Assembly (NCBI GenBank): GCA_031398385.1
Contig: JANNNE010000123.1
Span: forward strand, 3,344 to 67,343
Direction of reading: 5' to 3'
Source: Ideonella_A sp031398385
GTDB lineage: Bacteria > Pseudomonadota > Gammaproteobacteria > Burkholderiales > Burkholderiaceae_C
DNA: 64,000 bases
The notes under the pieces are model-generated. The model did no database searches and was not told the origin of the DNA. It saw only the letters and a program-made list of their open reading frames with translations. Position numbers and translations under genes: made by a program. Shown in pieces: positions 30,022-38,241 of the stretch; position 1 is the stretch's first letter; the number at the start of each line of letters is the position of its first letter.

Positions 30022-30690
30022 TCAGACCGCGACAGGCGCGATCGGCAGGCCAACCAGCCGTTCCAGCTCGGCCAGTTCAAGGCCCGGTACGACGTCGATC
30101 AGTTGCAGGCCCTGCGCGGTGCATTCGAGCGTCGCGAGGTCGGAATAGACGCGTTTGACGCAGGCGATGCCGGTCAGCGGGTAGGTGCAGCGCTCGACCA
30201 GTTTGCTCGCGCCTTGCTTGGTCAGCAGGTCCATCATGACCCAGGTCTGCTTGGCACCGACCGCCAGGTCCATCGCGCCGCCCACCGCGGGAATCGCGCC
30301 TGGTTCGCCGGTGCTCCAGTTGGCCAGGTCGCCACCCGCCGAGACCTGGAACGCGCCGAGCACGCAGATGTCGAGATGGCCGCCGCGCATCATCGCGAAG
30401 CTGTCGGCGTGGTGGAAATAGGCGCCGCCCGGCAACAGCGTCACGGGCTGCTTGCCGGCATTGATCAGGTCATAGTCTTCGCTGCCGGCGACCGGCGCCG
30501 GGCCCATCCCCAGGATGCCGTTCTCGCTCTGCAGGATGACCTCGCGACCTTCCGGGATGTGGTTGGCGACCAGCGTCGGCTGGCCGATGCCGAGGTTGAC
30601 ATAGGCGCCGTCGGGAATGTCCTGCGCCACGCGGCGTGCGAGTTCGGCTTTGGTTCTGCGCTGATAGCTCACGGGTGTTTCCTGGTGCAA
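30022..30690 (-). CDS. pcaJ: 3-oxoadipate CoA-transferase subunit B
   Basis: Beta subunit (222 aa) of the enzyme that activates 3-oxoadipate with CoA from succinyl-CoA. The catalytic Glu lies in the conserved SENGILGMGP segment (about residue 50), and GGAMDLAVGAKQTWVMM follows. It pairs with pcaI, 31 bp upstream. SCOT-type ScoB enzymes are close relatives, but linkage to pcaF and pcaR favours the beta-ketoadipate role. Confidence 0.9.
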   Translation of the reverse strand: MHQETPVSYQRRTKAELARRVAQDIPDGAYVNLGIGQPTLVANHIPEGREVILQSENGILGMGPAPVAGSEDYDLINAGKQPVTLLPGGAYFHHADSFAMMRGGHLDICVLGAFQVSAGGDLANWSTGEPGAIPAVGGAMDLAVGAKQTWVMMDLLTKQGASKLVERCTYPLTGIACVKRVYSDLATLECTAQGLQLIDVVPGLELAELERLVGLPIAPVAV

Positions 30691-30721
30691 TTGACTGGCG
30701 GGAAGTGCGAGCGCCGGACGC

Positions 30722-31423
30722 TCAGGCCGCTGCCTTGAAGCCGCCGGCCTGGGTGGCGGTGCGTTCGATCTGGACGATGTGGCTGACGTGGATGCCCGGG
30801 GTCACGATCGCCTCCGGGTCGAGTGCGCCGAGGTCGACGATCTTGTACACCGTCGCGATGGTCTGCTTCGCTGCGGTGGCCATCACCGGGCCGAAGTTGC
30901 GTGCGGCCATGCGGTAGCTGAGGTTGCCCCAGCGGTCACCCTGCTCGGCCTTGATCAGCGCCACGTCGCCGTGGATCGGATACTCGAGCACGTAATGGCG
31001 GCCGTTGATCTCGCGCGTCTCGCGTCCGGCGGCGAGCTCGGTGCCAAAGCCGGTCGGGCAGAAAAACGCACCGATGCCGGCACCGGCGGCGCGCAGCCGC
31101 TCGGCCAGGTTGCCCTGCGGCACCAATTCCAATTCGAGCTTGCCGCCGCGATACAGGCCGTCGAAAACGTGGCTGTCGGCCTGACGCGGAAAACTGCAGA
31201 TGATCTTGCGCACCCGGCCCGCCTTCAGCAGTGCGGCCAAGCCGCCTTCGCCGTTGCCGGCGTTGTTGTTGACGATGGTCAGGTCGCGAGCGCCCTGCTC
31301 GATCAGACCGTCGATCAATTCGTTCGGGATGCCCGCGGTGCCGAAGCCGCCGATCAGGACCGTTGCGCCGTCCTTCACGTCGGCCAGGGCTGCTGCGACC
31401 GAGACTGAAATTTTGTTGACCAT
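30722..31423 (-). CDS. pcaI: 3-oxoadipate CoA-transferase subunit A
   Basis: Alpha subunit of 233 aa. It has the CoA-binding glycine-rich motif GATVLIGGFGTAGIPNELI and the later GIGAFFCPTGFGTELAAG segment. The ATG at 31423 gives the family-typical N-terminus. The frame extends 46 codons upstream, but that would cover the operator and the pcaR start. First gene of pcaI-pcaJ-pcaF, divergent from pcaR. Confidence 0.9.
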   Translation of the reverse strand: MVNKISVSVAAALADVKDGATVLIGGFGTAGIPNELIDGLIEQGARDLTIVNNNAGNGEGGLAALLKAGRVRKIICSFPRQADSHVFDGLYRGGKLELELVPQGNLAERLRAAGAGIGAFFCPTGFGTELAAGRETREINGRHYVLEYPIHGDVALIKAEQGDRWGNLSYRMAARNFGPVMATAAKQTIATVYKIVDLGALDPEAIVTPGIHVSHIVQIERTATQAGGFKAAA

Positions 31424-31471
31424 GTCGTCCAGCAAAAGAAGGGTTGATCGGGAGAAACTTGTCGATGACAA

Positions 31472-31488
31472 TGTTCGGATATCGAACA
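31472..31488. promoter_or_regulatory. Candidate PcaR operator
   Basis: Perfect inverted repeat TGTTCG-N5-CGAACA in the 86-bp gap between divergent pcaI and pcaR. IclR-family regulators bind such dyads, and the spacing resembles the known GTTCG-type PcaR sites of pseudomonads (recalled, not checked). Confidence 0.6.
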
Positions 31489-31509
31489 CTTGTTCATCTA
31501 AAGAATATT

Positions 31510-32331
31510 GTGAACCAGGTCGACGGAAAACACCAGCCTCCGGATGTTCCGAATCAGCCACCGCGGCCTGGCGACGCCTTCGTGCAGTCGTTCGCGCGCG
31601 GGCTGGAGGTGATCCGCTCGTTCAGCGCGGCGGCGCCGAGGCAGACCCTGAGCGAGGTGGCAGCACGCACCGGCCTGACACGCGCCGGAGCGCGGCGCAT
31701 CCTGTTGACCTTGCAGACACTCGGCTATGTGGAGACCGATGGCCGCCAGTTTCTGCTGACCCCGCGCATCCTCGACCTCGGTTTCGCCTACCTCTCGTCG
31801 TTGCCGATCTGGGACCTCGCCGAGCCGGTGATGGAGGCACTGACCGACGACGTGCACGAGTCGTGTTCGGCCGCGGTGCTGGACGGGCTCGACATCGTCT
31901 ATGTGCTGCGCATCCATACCCACAAGATCATGAGCACCAATCTGGGCGTCGGCTCACGCCTGCCGGCGTTCTGGACCTCGCTTGGCCGGGTGTTGCTCGC
32001 CGCGCTGTCGGACGACGAACTGCGCGCACGCCTGGCCACGGTGCCACGGCACCCCTATACGGGATACACGGCCCTCGACGACTCGACACTGCTCGCGCGC
32101 ATCGAAGAAACCCGCAGCCAGGGTTGGTGCCTGGTCAATCAGGAACTCGAGGAGGGCCTGATCTCGATCGCCGCGCCGCTGAAAGACCGCAATGGGCGCA
32201 CCCTGGCTGCGCTGAACATCAGCGGTCAGGCGAACCGCAGCGATGCCCAGAATATGCGCGAACAGATGCTGCCGGCGCTGCGGCGGGCGAGTGACGCGAT
32301 ATCGAGGATGCTGGTGGCGCGCAGAGGGTGA
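31510..32331 (+). CDS. pcaR: IclR-family regulator, PcaR-like
   Basis: Regulator of the pca genes, 273 aa from the GTG at 31510. The winged helix lies at about residues 20-85 (SFARGLEVIRSF, LSEVAARTGLTRAGARRILLTL, YVETDGRQFLL). The effector domain follows, with SRLPAFWTSLGRVLLAAL and QGWCLVNQELEEGLISIA, close to PcaR/PobR. In-frame ATGs at 31444 and 31465 would place the operator inside the gene and leave only 20 bp between the divergent genes, so the later GTG is preferred. The start is uncertain. Confidence 0.85.
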   Translation: MNQVDGKHQPPDVPNQPPRPGDAFVQSFARGLEVIRSFSAAAPRQTLSEVAARTGLTRAGARRILLTLQTLGYVETDGRQFLLTPRILDLGFAYLSSLPIWDLAEPVMEALTDDVHESCSAAVLDGLDIVYVLRIHTHKIMSTNLGVGSRLPAFWTSLGRVLLAALSDDELRARLATVPRHPYTGYTALDDSTLLARIEETRSQGWCLVNQELEEGLISIAAPLKDRNGRTLAALNISGQANRSDAQNMREQMLPALRRASDAISRMLVARRG

Positions 32332-32422
32332 CGCACGATCACCTGCGCGGGATTGCTCGCCTCCAGCTGTCGACTGCAACCCTCGGTGTTTGCGCTCGAC
32401 GATCCGCAGACAGCCAAGCAGA

Positions 32423-35400
32423 TCAATTGAAATCGGTCTTGCCGCGGGTCAGCCCGGTTGCATAGACCGGCGCTGCCGATGTACCCGAATTGATCGTCGT
32501 ATTGACATTCGGGAAACTCAGCTGCGAGTTCACCGCACCGATGGGCATCGCCAGAGCCTGGGCCGCGGTGGTCACGCCTGAATTGAAACCGCCACCGTTG
32601 CAGGCCTGCGCCAGCGTGAAGCTGCCAAGTGGCACGGTGTAGGTGATCATGGCATCGGTCGTGGGCACCACATCGGCCTTCAGGGACAGATTGCATTCGC
32701 CGCCACTGCCGTTCGAATATTTGGTCGCACCAACGATGAGCAGCGTGATTTTCTTGTTGGTTGCCTGGCGATACAGGTTGGCATCCATGCCCAGATTGAT
32801 CGCCAGGTTCGTTTGCCCGGACAGTGTCAGGCCGGCACCCGGATAGGTGACGTACATTCCCAGGTAGCCACCGGAAGTTGGCGGGTTGCCGACCGAAGCG
32901 GTCGGCGCGCTGGTCGTCACCGCAATATAGAAATACTGGCTCGCATCAGCCACTGCCGGACTGGAGTCGGCAAACCCGCCACCGGTGAAGGTATTGGTGT
33001 AGTTCGAAAAATCACCACTGAAGTAGCCCCAACTACCGCCCTGCCCGGTAGCACCACCTTGCCGATAGCCGCTCGAAAAAGCCAATGGCGTGGCGCTGCC
33101 GCCACTGGCACCGCTCGCCGCAGCTGGGAAGCTGAGGTCGTCGAAGTAGTAGGTTCTCGCGCCGCCGGACTGTGCACCGGTCTTGCCGAAGTTGAAGAAT
33201 ATCGAAGCCTTGTTGTAGGTGACCGCCAGATCGAGTGCCGCAGTGCCTGCTGCCTGGTTTGCAAAATTGAACGTCAGGGTCTGCCACCCTCCCGCCACCG
33301 TCGTCACCGCTTCGGTCTCGACCGATTTCGTCGGGTCGCCAGCGTTCTCGACTTTCAGGCGAACCGGTATGCCGGCTTCCGGCGACCAGACGCGTGCCGT
33401 CGCCGTCTTGGTGGTGGCGCTGAATCCGATGGTAGGAATGGCAGTGTTGGCCAGCGTCGACACCGTGGTGCCAGCCCACAGTTCGGCCGCGGCCGACTTG
33501 ACGACCCGGGCGACCCTGTTGCTGCCGCCCGCCGGGTCGGTGACCAACGTGGCGTCCTCGGCACCACCGAAACCGGTCAGCGAATAACTCACGCCGGCGG
33601 TGTCGAAGTCGATCCGGTTGGCCGCCGGTGCCGGTGCAGGAGCCGGTGCTGGAGCCGGTGCTGGTGCCGGTGCCGGAGCGGGTGCCGGTGCCGGAGCGGG
33701 TGCAGCCGCCGCGCTGGCCAGCGACAGGTCATCGAAATAATAGGTTCTTGCGCCGGTAGCAGCTCCCGGAGTACCAAAGTTGAAGAAGATCGAGACCTTG
33801 TTGTAGGTATAGGCCGCGTTGAACGCAGCCGTGCCGCTGGCCTGGTTGTTGAAGTTGAAGGTCAGGGTTTCCCAGCCGTTGGCCACCGTGGTCGTGGCCT
33901 CGGTCTCGACGGAACGGGTGTTGTCCCCGGCATCTTCCACCTTCAAGCGCACTTTCACGCCGGCTGCCGGTGAATACACCCGCGCGGTCATGCTGCGGTT
34001 GGCGGCAGTGAAGGCAATCGGTGCGATCGAATTGTTGGCACCGGTGGACACCGTCGTGCCGGCCCACAACTCGGCCGTTGCCGACTTGACCACCCGGGCC
34101 ACCTTGTTCGTACCACCGGCCGGGTCGTTCACCAGGCTGGAATCTTCCGCACCACCGAAACCGGTCAGCGTATAGGTCACGCCGGCCGCATCGAAACTGA
34201 TGAGGTTGGACGCCGGCGCGGGTGCTGGCGCCGGGGCAGGCGCTGGCGCTGGCGCCGGTGCGGGCGCCGGGGCAGGCGCTGGCGCTGGTGCGGGCGCCGG
34301 GGCAGGCGCCGGTGCGGCAGCCGCGCTGGCCAGTGAGATATCGTCAAAGAAATAGGTCCGCGCGCCCGTGGCCGCGCCCGGTGTCCCGAAATTGAAGAAG
34401 ATCGAGACCTTGTTATAGGTGTGGGCGGCATTGAACGCAGGCGTTCCCGATGCTTGACTATTGAAGTCAAAGCTCAGCGTCTGCCAGCCATTGGCCAGCG
34501 TGGTGGTCGCCTCGGTCTCGACCGAGCGGGTGTTGTCCGCCGCATCCTCGACCTTCAAGCGCACGATCACGCCGGCCGCCGGTGAATACACCCGCACCGT
34601 CATCCTGCGGATGGTGGCGGTGAACGCAATCGCGGGGATCGAATTGTTGGGGCCGGTGGATACCGTGGTGCCGGCCCAGAGTTCGGCCGCGGCCGACTTG
34701 ACGACACGTCCGACCTTGTTGGAGCCGCCGGCCGGGTCGGCTGCCACTGACGAATCTTCGGCCCCACCGAAACCGACCAGCGTGTAGCTCACCGCCGCCG
34801 TATCGAAGTCGATCAGGCTGGAAGCCGCCGGTGCAGGCGCTGCGGCCATGGCCAGCGCGACGTCGTCGAAATAATAGGTTCGAGCGCCCGTGGCTGCCCC
34901 GGCGGTGCCGAAGTTGAAGAAGATCGAGGCCTTGTTATAGGTGTGGGCTGCGTTGAAAGCGGAAGTGCCGCTGGCCTGATTGTTGAAGTTGAAGGTCAGG
35001 GTCTCCCAGGCATTGGCTACCGAGGTCGTGGCCTCGGTCTCGACCGAGCGGGTGTTGTCGGCCGCATCTTCCACCTTCATTCGCACCTTCACGCCGGCAG
35101 CCGGCGAGTACACCCGCACCGTCATGCTGCGGTTGGTGGCGGTGAAGGCAATCGGCGCGATCGAATTGTTGGCACCGGTCGAGACCGTCGTGCCGGCCCA
35201 CACCTCGGCCGTGGCCGACTTGACGACCCGGGCGACCATGTTGGTGCCCCCGGCCGGATCGACCACCAGGGTCGAGTCCTCTGCCCCGCCAAATCCCGTC
35301 AGGACATAGCTCACGCCGGCGGTATCGAAACTGATCAAGCTCGACGCACTAGGTGCAGGTGCAGGTGCAGGTGCCGGAGCGGGTGTCGGGGCAGGCGCAG

Positions 35401-35548
35401 GTGCAGGAGCGGGCGCTGGTGCCGGCGCTGGTGCAGGCGCGGCGGCCAGCGGCGGCGGATTGGCATCGCCTCCACCGCAAGCGGCGACCAGCATCGACGC
35501 CGCCAGAGCGCAGGCGGACAAGGGGATTCTGTTCAAGGACCTGGTCAT
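32423..35548 (-). CDS. Surface lipoprotein with four CBM-like repeats joined by Ala-Pro linkers
   Basis: Lipoprotein of 1041 aa. The signal ends in a lipobox (MLVAACGGG). Four copies of a beta-rich module of about 165 residues follow at roughly 69-233, 244-407, 448-612 and 646-808. Each runs from a SFDTAGVSY-like strand through GFGGAEDS, AELWAGTTVST and VRVYSPAAGV to KASIFFNFGT and a YYFDD end. Ala-Pro linkers separate most of them. The C-terminal 230 residues form a distinct domain (SGYRQGGATGQGGSWGYFSG) without recognised family. I see no catalytic motif. Modules of this type occur beside laminarinases in other bacteria, so glucan binding at the cell surface is inferred. It lies 129 bp downstream of the GH81 gene, same strand. 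Confidence 0.85.
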   Translation of the reverse strand: MTRSLNRIPLSACALAASMLVAACGGGDANPPPLAAAPAPAPAPAPAPAPAPAPTPAPAPAPAPAPSASSLISFDTAGVSYVLTGFGGAEDSTLVVDPAGGTNMVARVVKSATAEVWAGTTVSTGANNSIAPIAFTATNRSMTVRVYSPAAGVKVRMKVEDAADNTRSVETEATTSVANAWETLTFNFNNQASGTSAFNAAHTYNKASIFFNFGTAGAATGARTYYFDDVALAMAAAPAPAASSLIDFDTAAVSYTLVGFGGAEDSSVAADPAGGSNKVGRVVKSAAAELWAGTTVSTGPNNSIPAIAFTATIRRMTVRVYSPAAGVIVRLKVEDAADNTRSVETEATTTLANGWQTLSFDFNSQASGTPAFNAAHTYNKVSIFFNFGTPGAATGARTYFFDDISLASAAAAPAPAPAPAPAPAPAPAPAPAPAPAPAPAPAPAPASNLISFDAAGVTYTLTGFGGAEDSSLVNDPAGGTNKVARVVKSATAELWAGTTVSTGANNSIAPIAFTAANRSMTARVYSPAAGVKVRLKVEDAGDNTRSVETEATTTVANGWETLTFNFNNQASGTAAFNAAYTYNKVSIFFNFGTPGAATGARTYYFDDLSLASAAAAPAPAPAPAPAPAPAPAPAPAPAPAPAANRIDFDTAGVSYSLTGFGGAEDATLVTDPAGGSNRVARVVKSAAAELWAGTTVSTLANTAIPTIGFSATTKTATARVWSPEAGIPVRLKVENAGDPTKSVETEAVTTVAGGWQTLTFNFANQAAGTAALDLAVTYNKASIFFNFGKTGAQSGGARTYYFDDLSFPAAASGASGGSATPLAFSSGYRQGGATGQGGSWGYFSGDFSNYTNTFTGGGFADSSPAVADASQYFYIAVTTSAPTASVGNPPTSGGYLGMYVTYPGAGLTLSGQTNLAINLGMDANLYRQATNKKITLLIVGATKYSNGSGGECNLSLKADVVPTTDAMITYTVPLGSFTLAQACNGGGFNSGVTTAAQALAMPIGAVNSQLSFPNVNTTINSGTSAAPVYATGLTRGKTDFN
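33621..33712. repeat. Ala-Pro linker repeat, third
   Basis: Low-complexity GGTGCCGGTGCA-type hexamer repeats encoding (Ala-Pro)n between CBM-like modules 3 and 4 of the surface lipoprotein. Confidence 0.85.
34211..34320. repeat. Ala-Pro linker repeat, second
   Basis: Low-complexity GGCGCTGGCGCC-type repeats encoding (Ala-Pro)n between modules 2 and 3 of the surface lipoprotein. Modules 1 and 2 are joined by a much shorter linker. Confidence 0.85.
35351..35442. repeat. Ala-Pro linker repeat, first
   Basis: Low-complexity repeats encoding (Ala-Pro)n between the lipidated N-terminus and module 1 of the surface lipoprotein, a spacer away from the membrane. Confidence 0.85.
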
Positions 35549-35677
35549 GATTCGTGTTCCTGCTGTTGAGCCGTGCATTCGCGGTGTCAAGGACCTTGAA
35601 GGGCAGCGCCGGACGATCGGAAAGGCACTCGATGCCGACCGGAAGACGCGCAGCCTTTCAAGGGAGTGTCTGTGCCA

Positions 35678-37969
35678 TCACTGGGACCTGCCGAGTGCGC
35701 CCGGCGCGACGTCGAGCGTCTTGCCGTCGCTGAATCTGACCGTCAACGGGGCCTTGCCCGCATTGAATGCAAGATAGGTCTTGCTGCCATCGGGCCGCTT
35801 GAAAACCTGGTAGAGCGGCACGTTGGCGCTGACGGAAAGGTCCGGCGTGCCCATCGCGTTCAGCGCCAGCATGTAGTGCAAGGTATGGGTGCGGGTATCA
35901 CCGAGTTCGACCGAGCCCCAGCGATCCCACTGCGCCAGCGCAGCGGCAGGGTCGGCGAGCGCCAGATATTTGACGAAGACGTCCTGCCAGACGTCCTTCG
36001 GCACGTCGTAGCGCTTGCCACGGTCGAGGTAGATCTTGACGTCTTGCGGCAACGTGCCGACGTTGCGCTTGATGTGGCCCGGGTCGCGAGCCAGGTGGGT
36101 CGAGAAACTGGACATCGGCAGCAGGTTGATGCCCTTGATCTGGCGCGGCTCGTCGGTCCACCAGGTGTTGTGCGCGTAGGTCGAGCCGAACAACATGCTG
36201 GCCTCGACGTGATGCTTCTTGTATTCGGGCGCGAAGACCTGGTCGTGAATATCGAACCAGTAGTGGCTGATCGCATCGGCCTCGGTCGCGTACATGTACA
36301 CACCGAGGTCACGCAATGCGGTGTTGCCGGTGACTTCGGCCCACAGGATCAGGCCGGCCCAGGCGTTGATGGCCTCGGACGACGATTCCTGGTTGTTGCC
36401 ATATTGGCCGATGCCGGTACCCGAGGCCCAGGAGTGGCCTTCGTAGGGATCGAAGTTGCGCAGGAAAGGAAAGTCGGCCCGACCGCGCTCGGTGGTCGCG
36501 ATGTCGGCCACCAGCAAATCGACCATGCCGCCCCATTTGTCCTTGGCGGCCCACGCCGGATCGCGCAAACCGACCTCCGCAGCAGCGCGAATGAAGTAGC
36601 CGTAGTGGAAGTGGTGATCGTTCATCTGCTCGACGGTGAAGAATTCGTCGGGATAACCGACCACCGTGCCGAGCTTCTTGTCGACATGGAAGTAGCTGCG
36701 CTCGCCTTGCCCGCTGAACCAGAACTCCAGGCGTTCGCGTGCCAATTCCAGCAATTTGTCGCGCGACGCCAGGTCGCCCTGCTGCTCGGCAACACTGGCC
36801 AGTTGGGTGGCTCTCGTCAGCCCCTTGCCCTGCCAGTAGGCGCTGGTGCGCCAGTTATCGTTGTTTTCGCGCAGCGGAATCAACTCGCGCCGCTTGCGCA
36901 CATCGATCTTCAAGAGATCAGCAAGTTCGTCCGCGCGCGGTCCTTCCTTGACCCCCGGCCACCAGGGCACGAAGCCGGTATATGCGAGCGTCGTCTTGAA
37001 CTGCGACGCAGCCAACAAGCGCAGCTTGCCGCGCACCGTGTCGAAGGCCGGGCCGAGTTTGCCGTCGACCGAGGCGTTCTTGAACCAGTGGTGCGGATAG
37101 AGCCCCAGCAGCGGGCCTGCGTTTTCACCTTCCATCGCCTTGGTCGTCGCCTTGTACGTGGTCTCGACCAGGCTTTTCGAGGTGTCATACCGCCAGTCGA
37201 CCCGGGTATCCTGCAGGAACGAGTAGGCGTGTTTCAAAAACAGCGCCAGGGTTTCAGGCTTGTCGTCGGGCAATCCCGCCGCGGAAAGATAACCCTTGCC
37301 GTCCGGAAGTCGGGCGAGCCAGTTGGTGGCTGATGGGGACTCCCAGCGCACGCCGGTCGGACCGAACAAGGCGTAGCTCTTTCCCTTCAGGCTCAGCACC
37401 AGTACCCGCGGATCGGCCACCGGCACTCTCTGGGCACCCGCCGGCAGACGAACTCGCAGATCCCCGCTGGAGACCTGGAAAAAGGCATAAGGGCTGCCAT
37501 GCGCGACGGTGGCAGTGAACTGGTTGCTGCCGTTGGCCATCGAGATGTCGATCGCCCAATCGCTGGCACCGGCCAGCCTGGCCGGACCGGGTTCGAAGCT
37601 GACCGACGAGATCACCAGCGGGTCGGTGTGGGGGTAATTGATGAGAACGTCGCGGCGCTCGGTCGGCTCGACGCTCTTGCTCGGCAGCGCCATCTCGAGG
37701 CCGGCCACCGTGGCCTTGAAACTCAGTGGCTGGGCGTAGATGGCTTCGGGCTTGGAGTCGAAGATCAGCGTCGAATACCACTGGTTGGTGGTCGCCGCGC
37801 GCTGGAGCATGCGCTCGGTGCGGTAAGGCGCGGACGGCGGCGCCACCGCTCCGTCCTTGGGGGCCAGGACATAGGCACCGGCACCGACCTTCACAGTCTG
37901 GGCGTTCGCATGCGCCAACGCCGAAAGGCCGACGATGCAGGCCAGGCCATAGCAAAAAATCCGATTCAT
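35678..37969 (-). CDS. Secreted endo-beta-1,3-glucanase, GH81
   Basis: Inverting endo-1,3-beta-glucanase of 763 aa. A Sec signal peptide (MNRIFCYGLACIVGLSALAH, cleavage near ANA-QT) precedes the N-terminal beta-sandwich and the (alpha/alpha)6 barrel. Family motifs are MNDHHFHYGYFIRAAAEVG, FDPYEGHSWASG and the catalytic segment NQESSSEAINAWAG with its two Glu. The C-terminus is a small beta domain. The start at 37969 is chosen for the signal peptide. It begins 42 bp from a perfect LacI-type operator and is divergent from the porin operon. Confidence 0.93.
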   Translation of the reverse strand: MNRIFCYGLACIVGLSALAHANAQTVKVGAGAYVLAPKDGAVAPPSAPYRTERMLQRAATTNQWYSTLIFDSKPEAIYAQPLSFKATVAGLEMALPSKSVEPTERRDVLINYPHTDPLVISSVSFEPGPARLAGASDWAIDISMANGSNQFTATVAHGSPYAFFQVSSGDLRVRLPAGAQRVPVADPRVLVLSLKGKSYALFGPTGVRWESPSATNWLARLPDGKGYLSAAGLPDDKPETLALFLKHAYSFLQDTRVDWRYDTSKSLVETTYKATTKAMEGENAGPLLGLYPHHWFKNASVDGKLGPAFDTVRGKLRLLAASQFKTTLAYTGFVPWWPGVKEGPRADELADLLKIDVRKRRELIPLRENNDNWRTSAYWQGKGLTRATQLASVAEQQGDLASRDKLLELARERLEFWFSGQGERSYFHVDKKLGTVVGYPDEFFTVEQMNDHHFHYGYFIRAAAEVGLRDPAWAAKDKWGGMVDLLVADIATTERGRADFPFLRNFDPYEGHSWASGTGIGQYGNNQESSSEAINAWAGLILWAEVTGNTALRDLGVYMYATEADAISHYWFDIHDQVFAPEYKKHHVEASMLFGSTYAHNTWWTDEPRQIKGINLLPMSSFSTHLARDPGHIKRNVGTLPQDVKIYLDRGKRYDVPKDVWQDVFVKYLALADPAAALAQWDRWGSVELGDTRTHTLHYMLALNAMGTPDLSVSANVPLYQVFKRPDGSKTYLAFNAGKAPLTVRFSDGKTLDVAPGALGRSQ

Positions 37970-38010
37970 CGCAGGTTCCTGGAGCAAGGTTCGCAATGAG
38001 CCGTATTCTG

Positions 38011-38028
38011 TTTGAAAGCGCTTTCAAA
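38011..38028. promoter_or_regulatory. LacI-type operator 1 (GH81 promoter)
   Basis: Perfect 18-bp palindrome TTTGAAAGCGCTTTCAAA with the central CpG typical of LacI-family sites. It lies just upstream of the GH81 gene and 120 bp (centre to centre) from operator 2, so both divergent promoters are covered. Confidence 0.85.
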
Positions 38029-38101
38029 TGCTGCTCTGGTTTTCCCCAAGAGCAAACGACTGCCTACAAGCCGACGAGGGAAAACACTCACGCGCAATGC
38101 G

Positions 38102-38131
38102 TTGACGACAAGCAAGGTAGACCGCTATTCT
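38102..38131 (+). promoter_or_regulatory. Promoter of the porin-GH17-GH30-phosphorylase-glk operon
   Basis: TTGACG (38102-38107) and TATTCT (38126-38131), 18-bp spacer. Operator 2 begins one base later, the classic layout for repression. Confidence 0.65.
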
Positions 38132-38132
38132 A

Positions 38133-38146
38133 TGAAAGCGCTTTCA
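38133..38146. promoter_or_regulatory. LacI-type operator 2 (porin operon promoter)
   Basis: TGAAAGCGCTTTCA, identical to the core of operator 1, immediately downstream of the -10 box. Confidence 0.85.
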
Positions 38147-38241
38147 CGTGATTCTGCGCCATGCGTCCCATCGAATCGATCGGGGAGGATGCACCGCAGA
38201 GCCGCCCTCAATACCACAAGCCGCCTTCGGGCCCTGACCCC

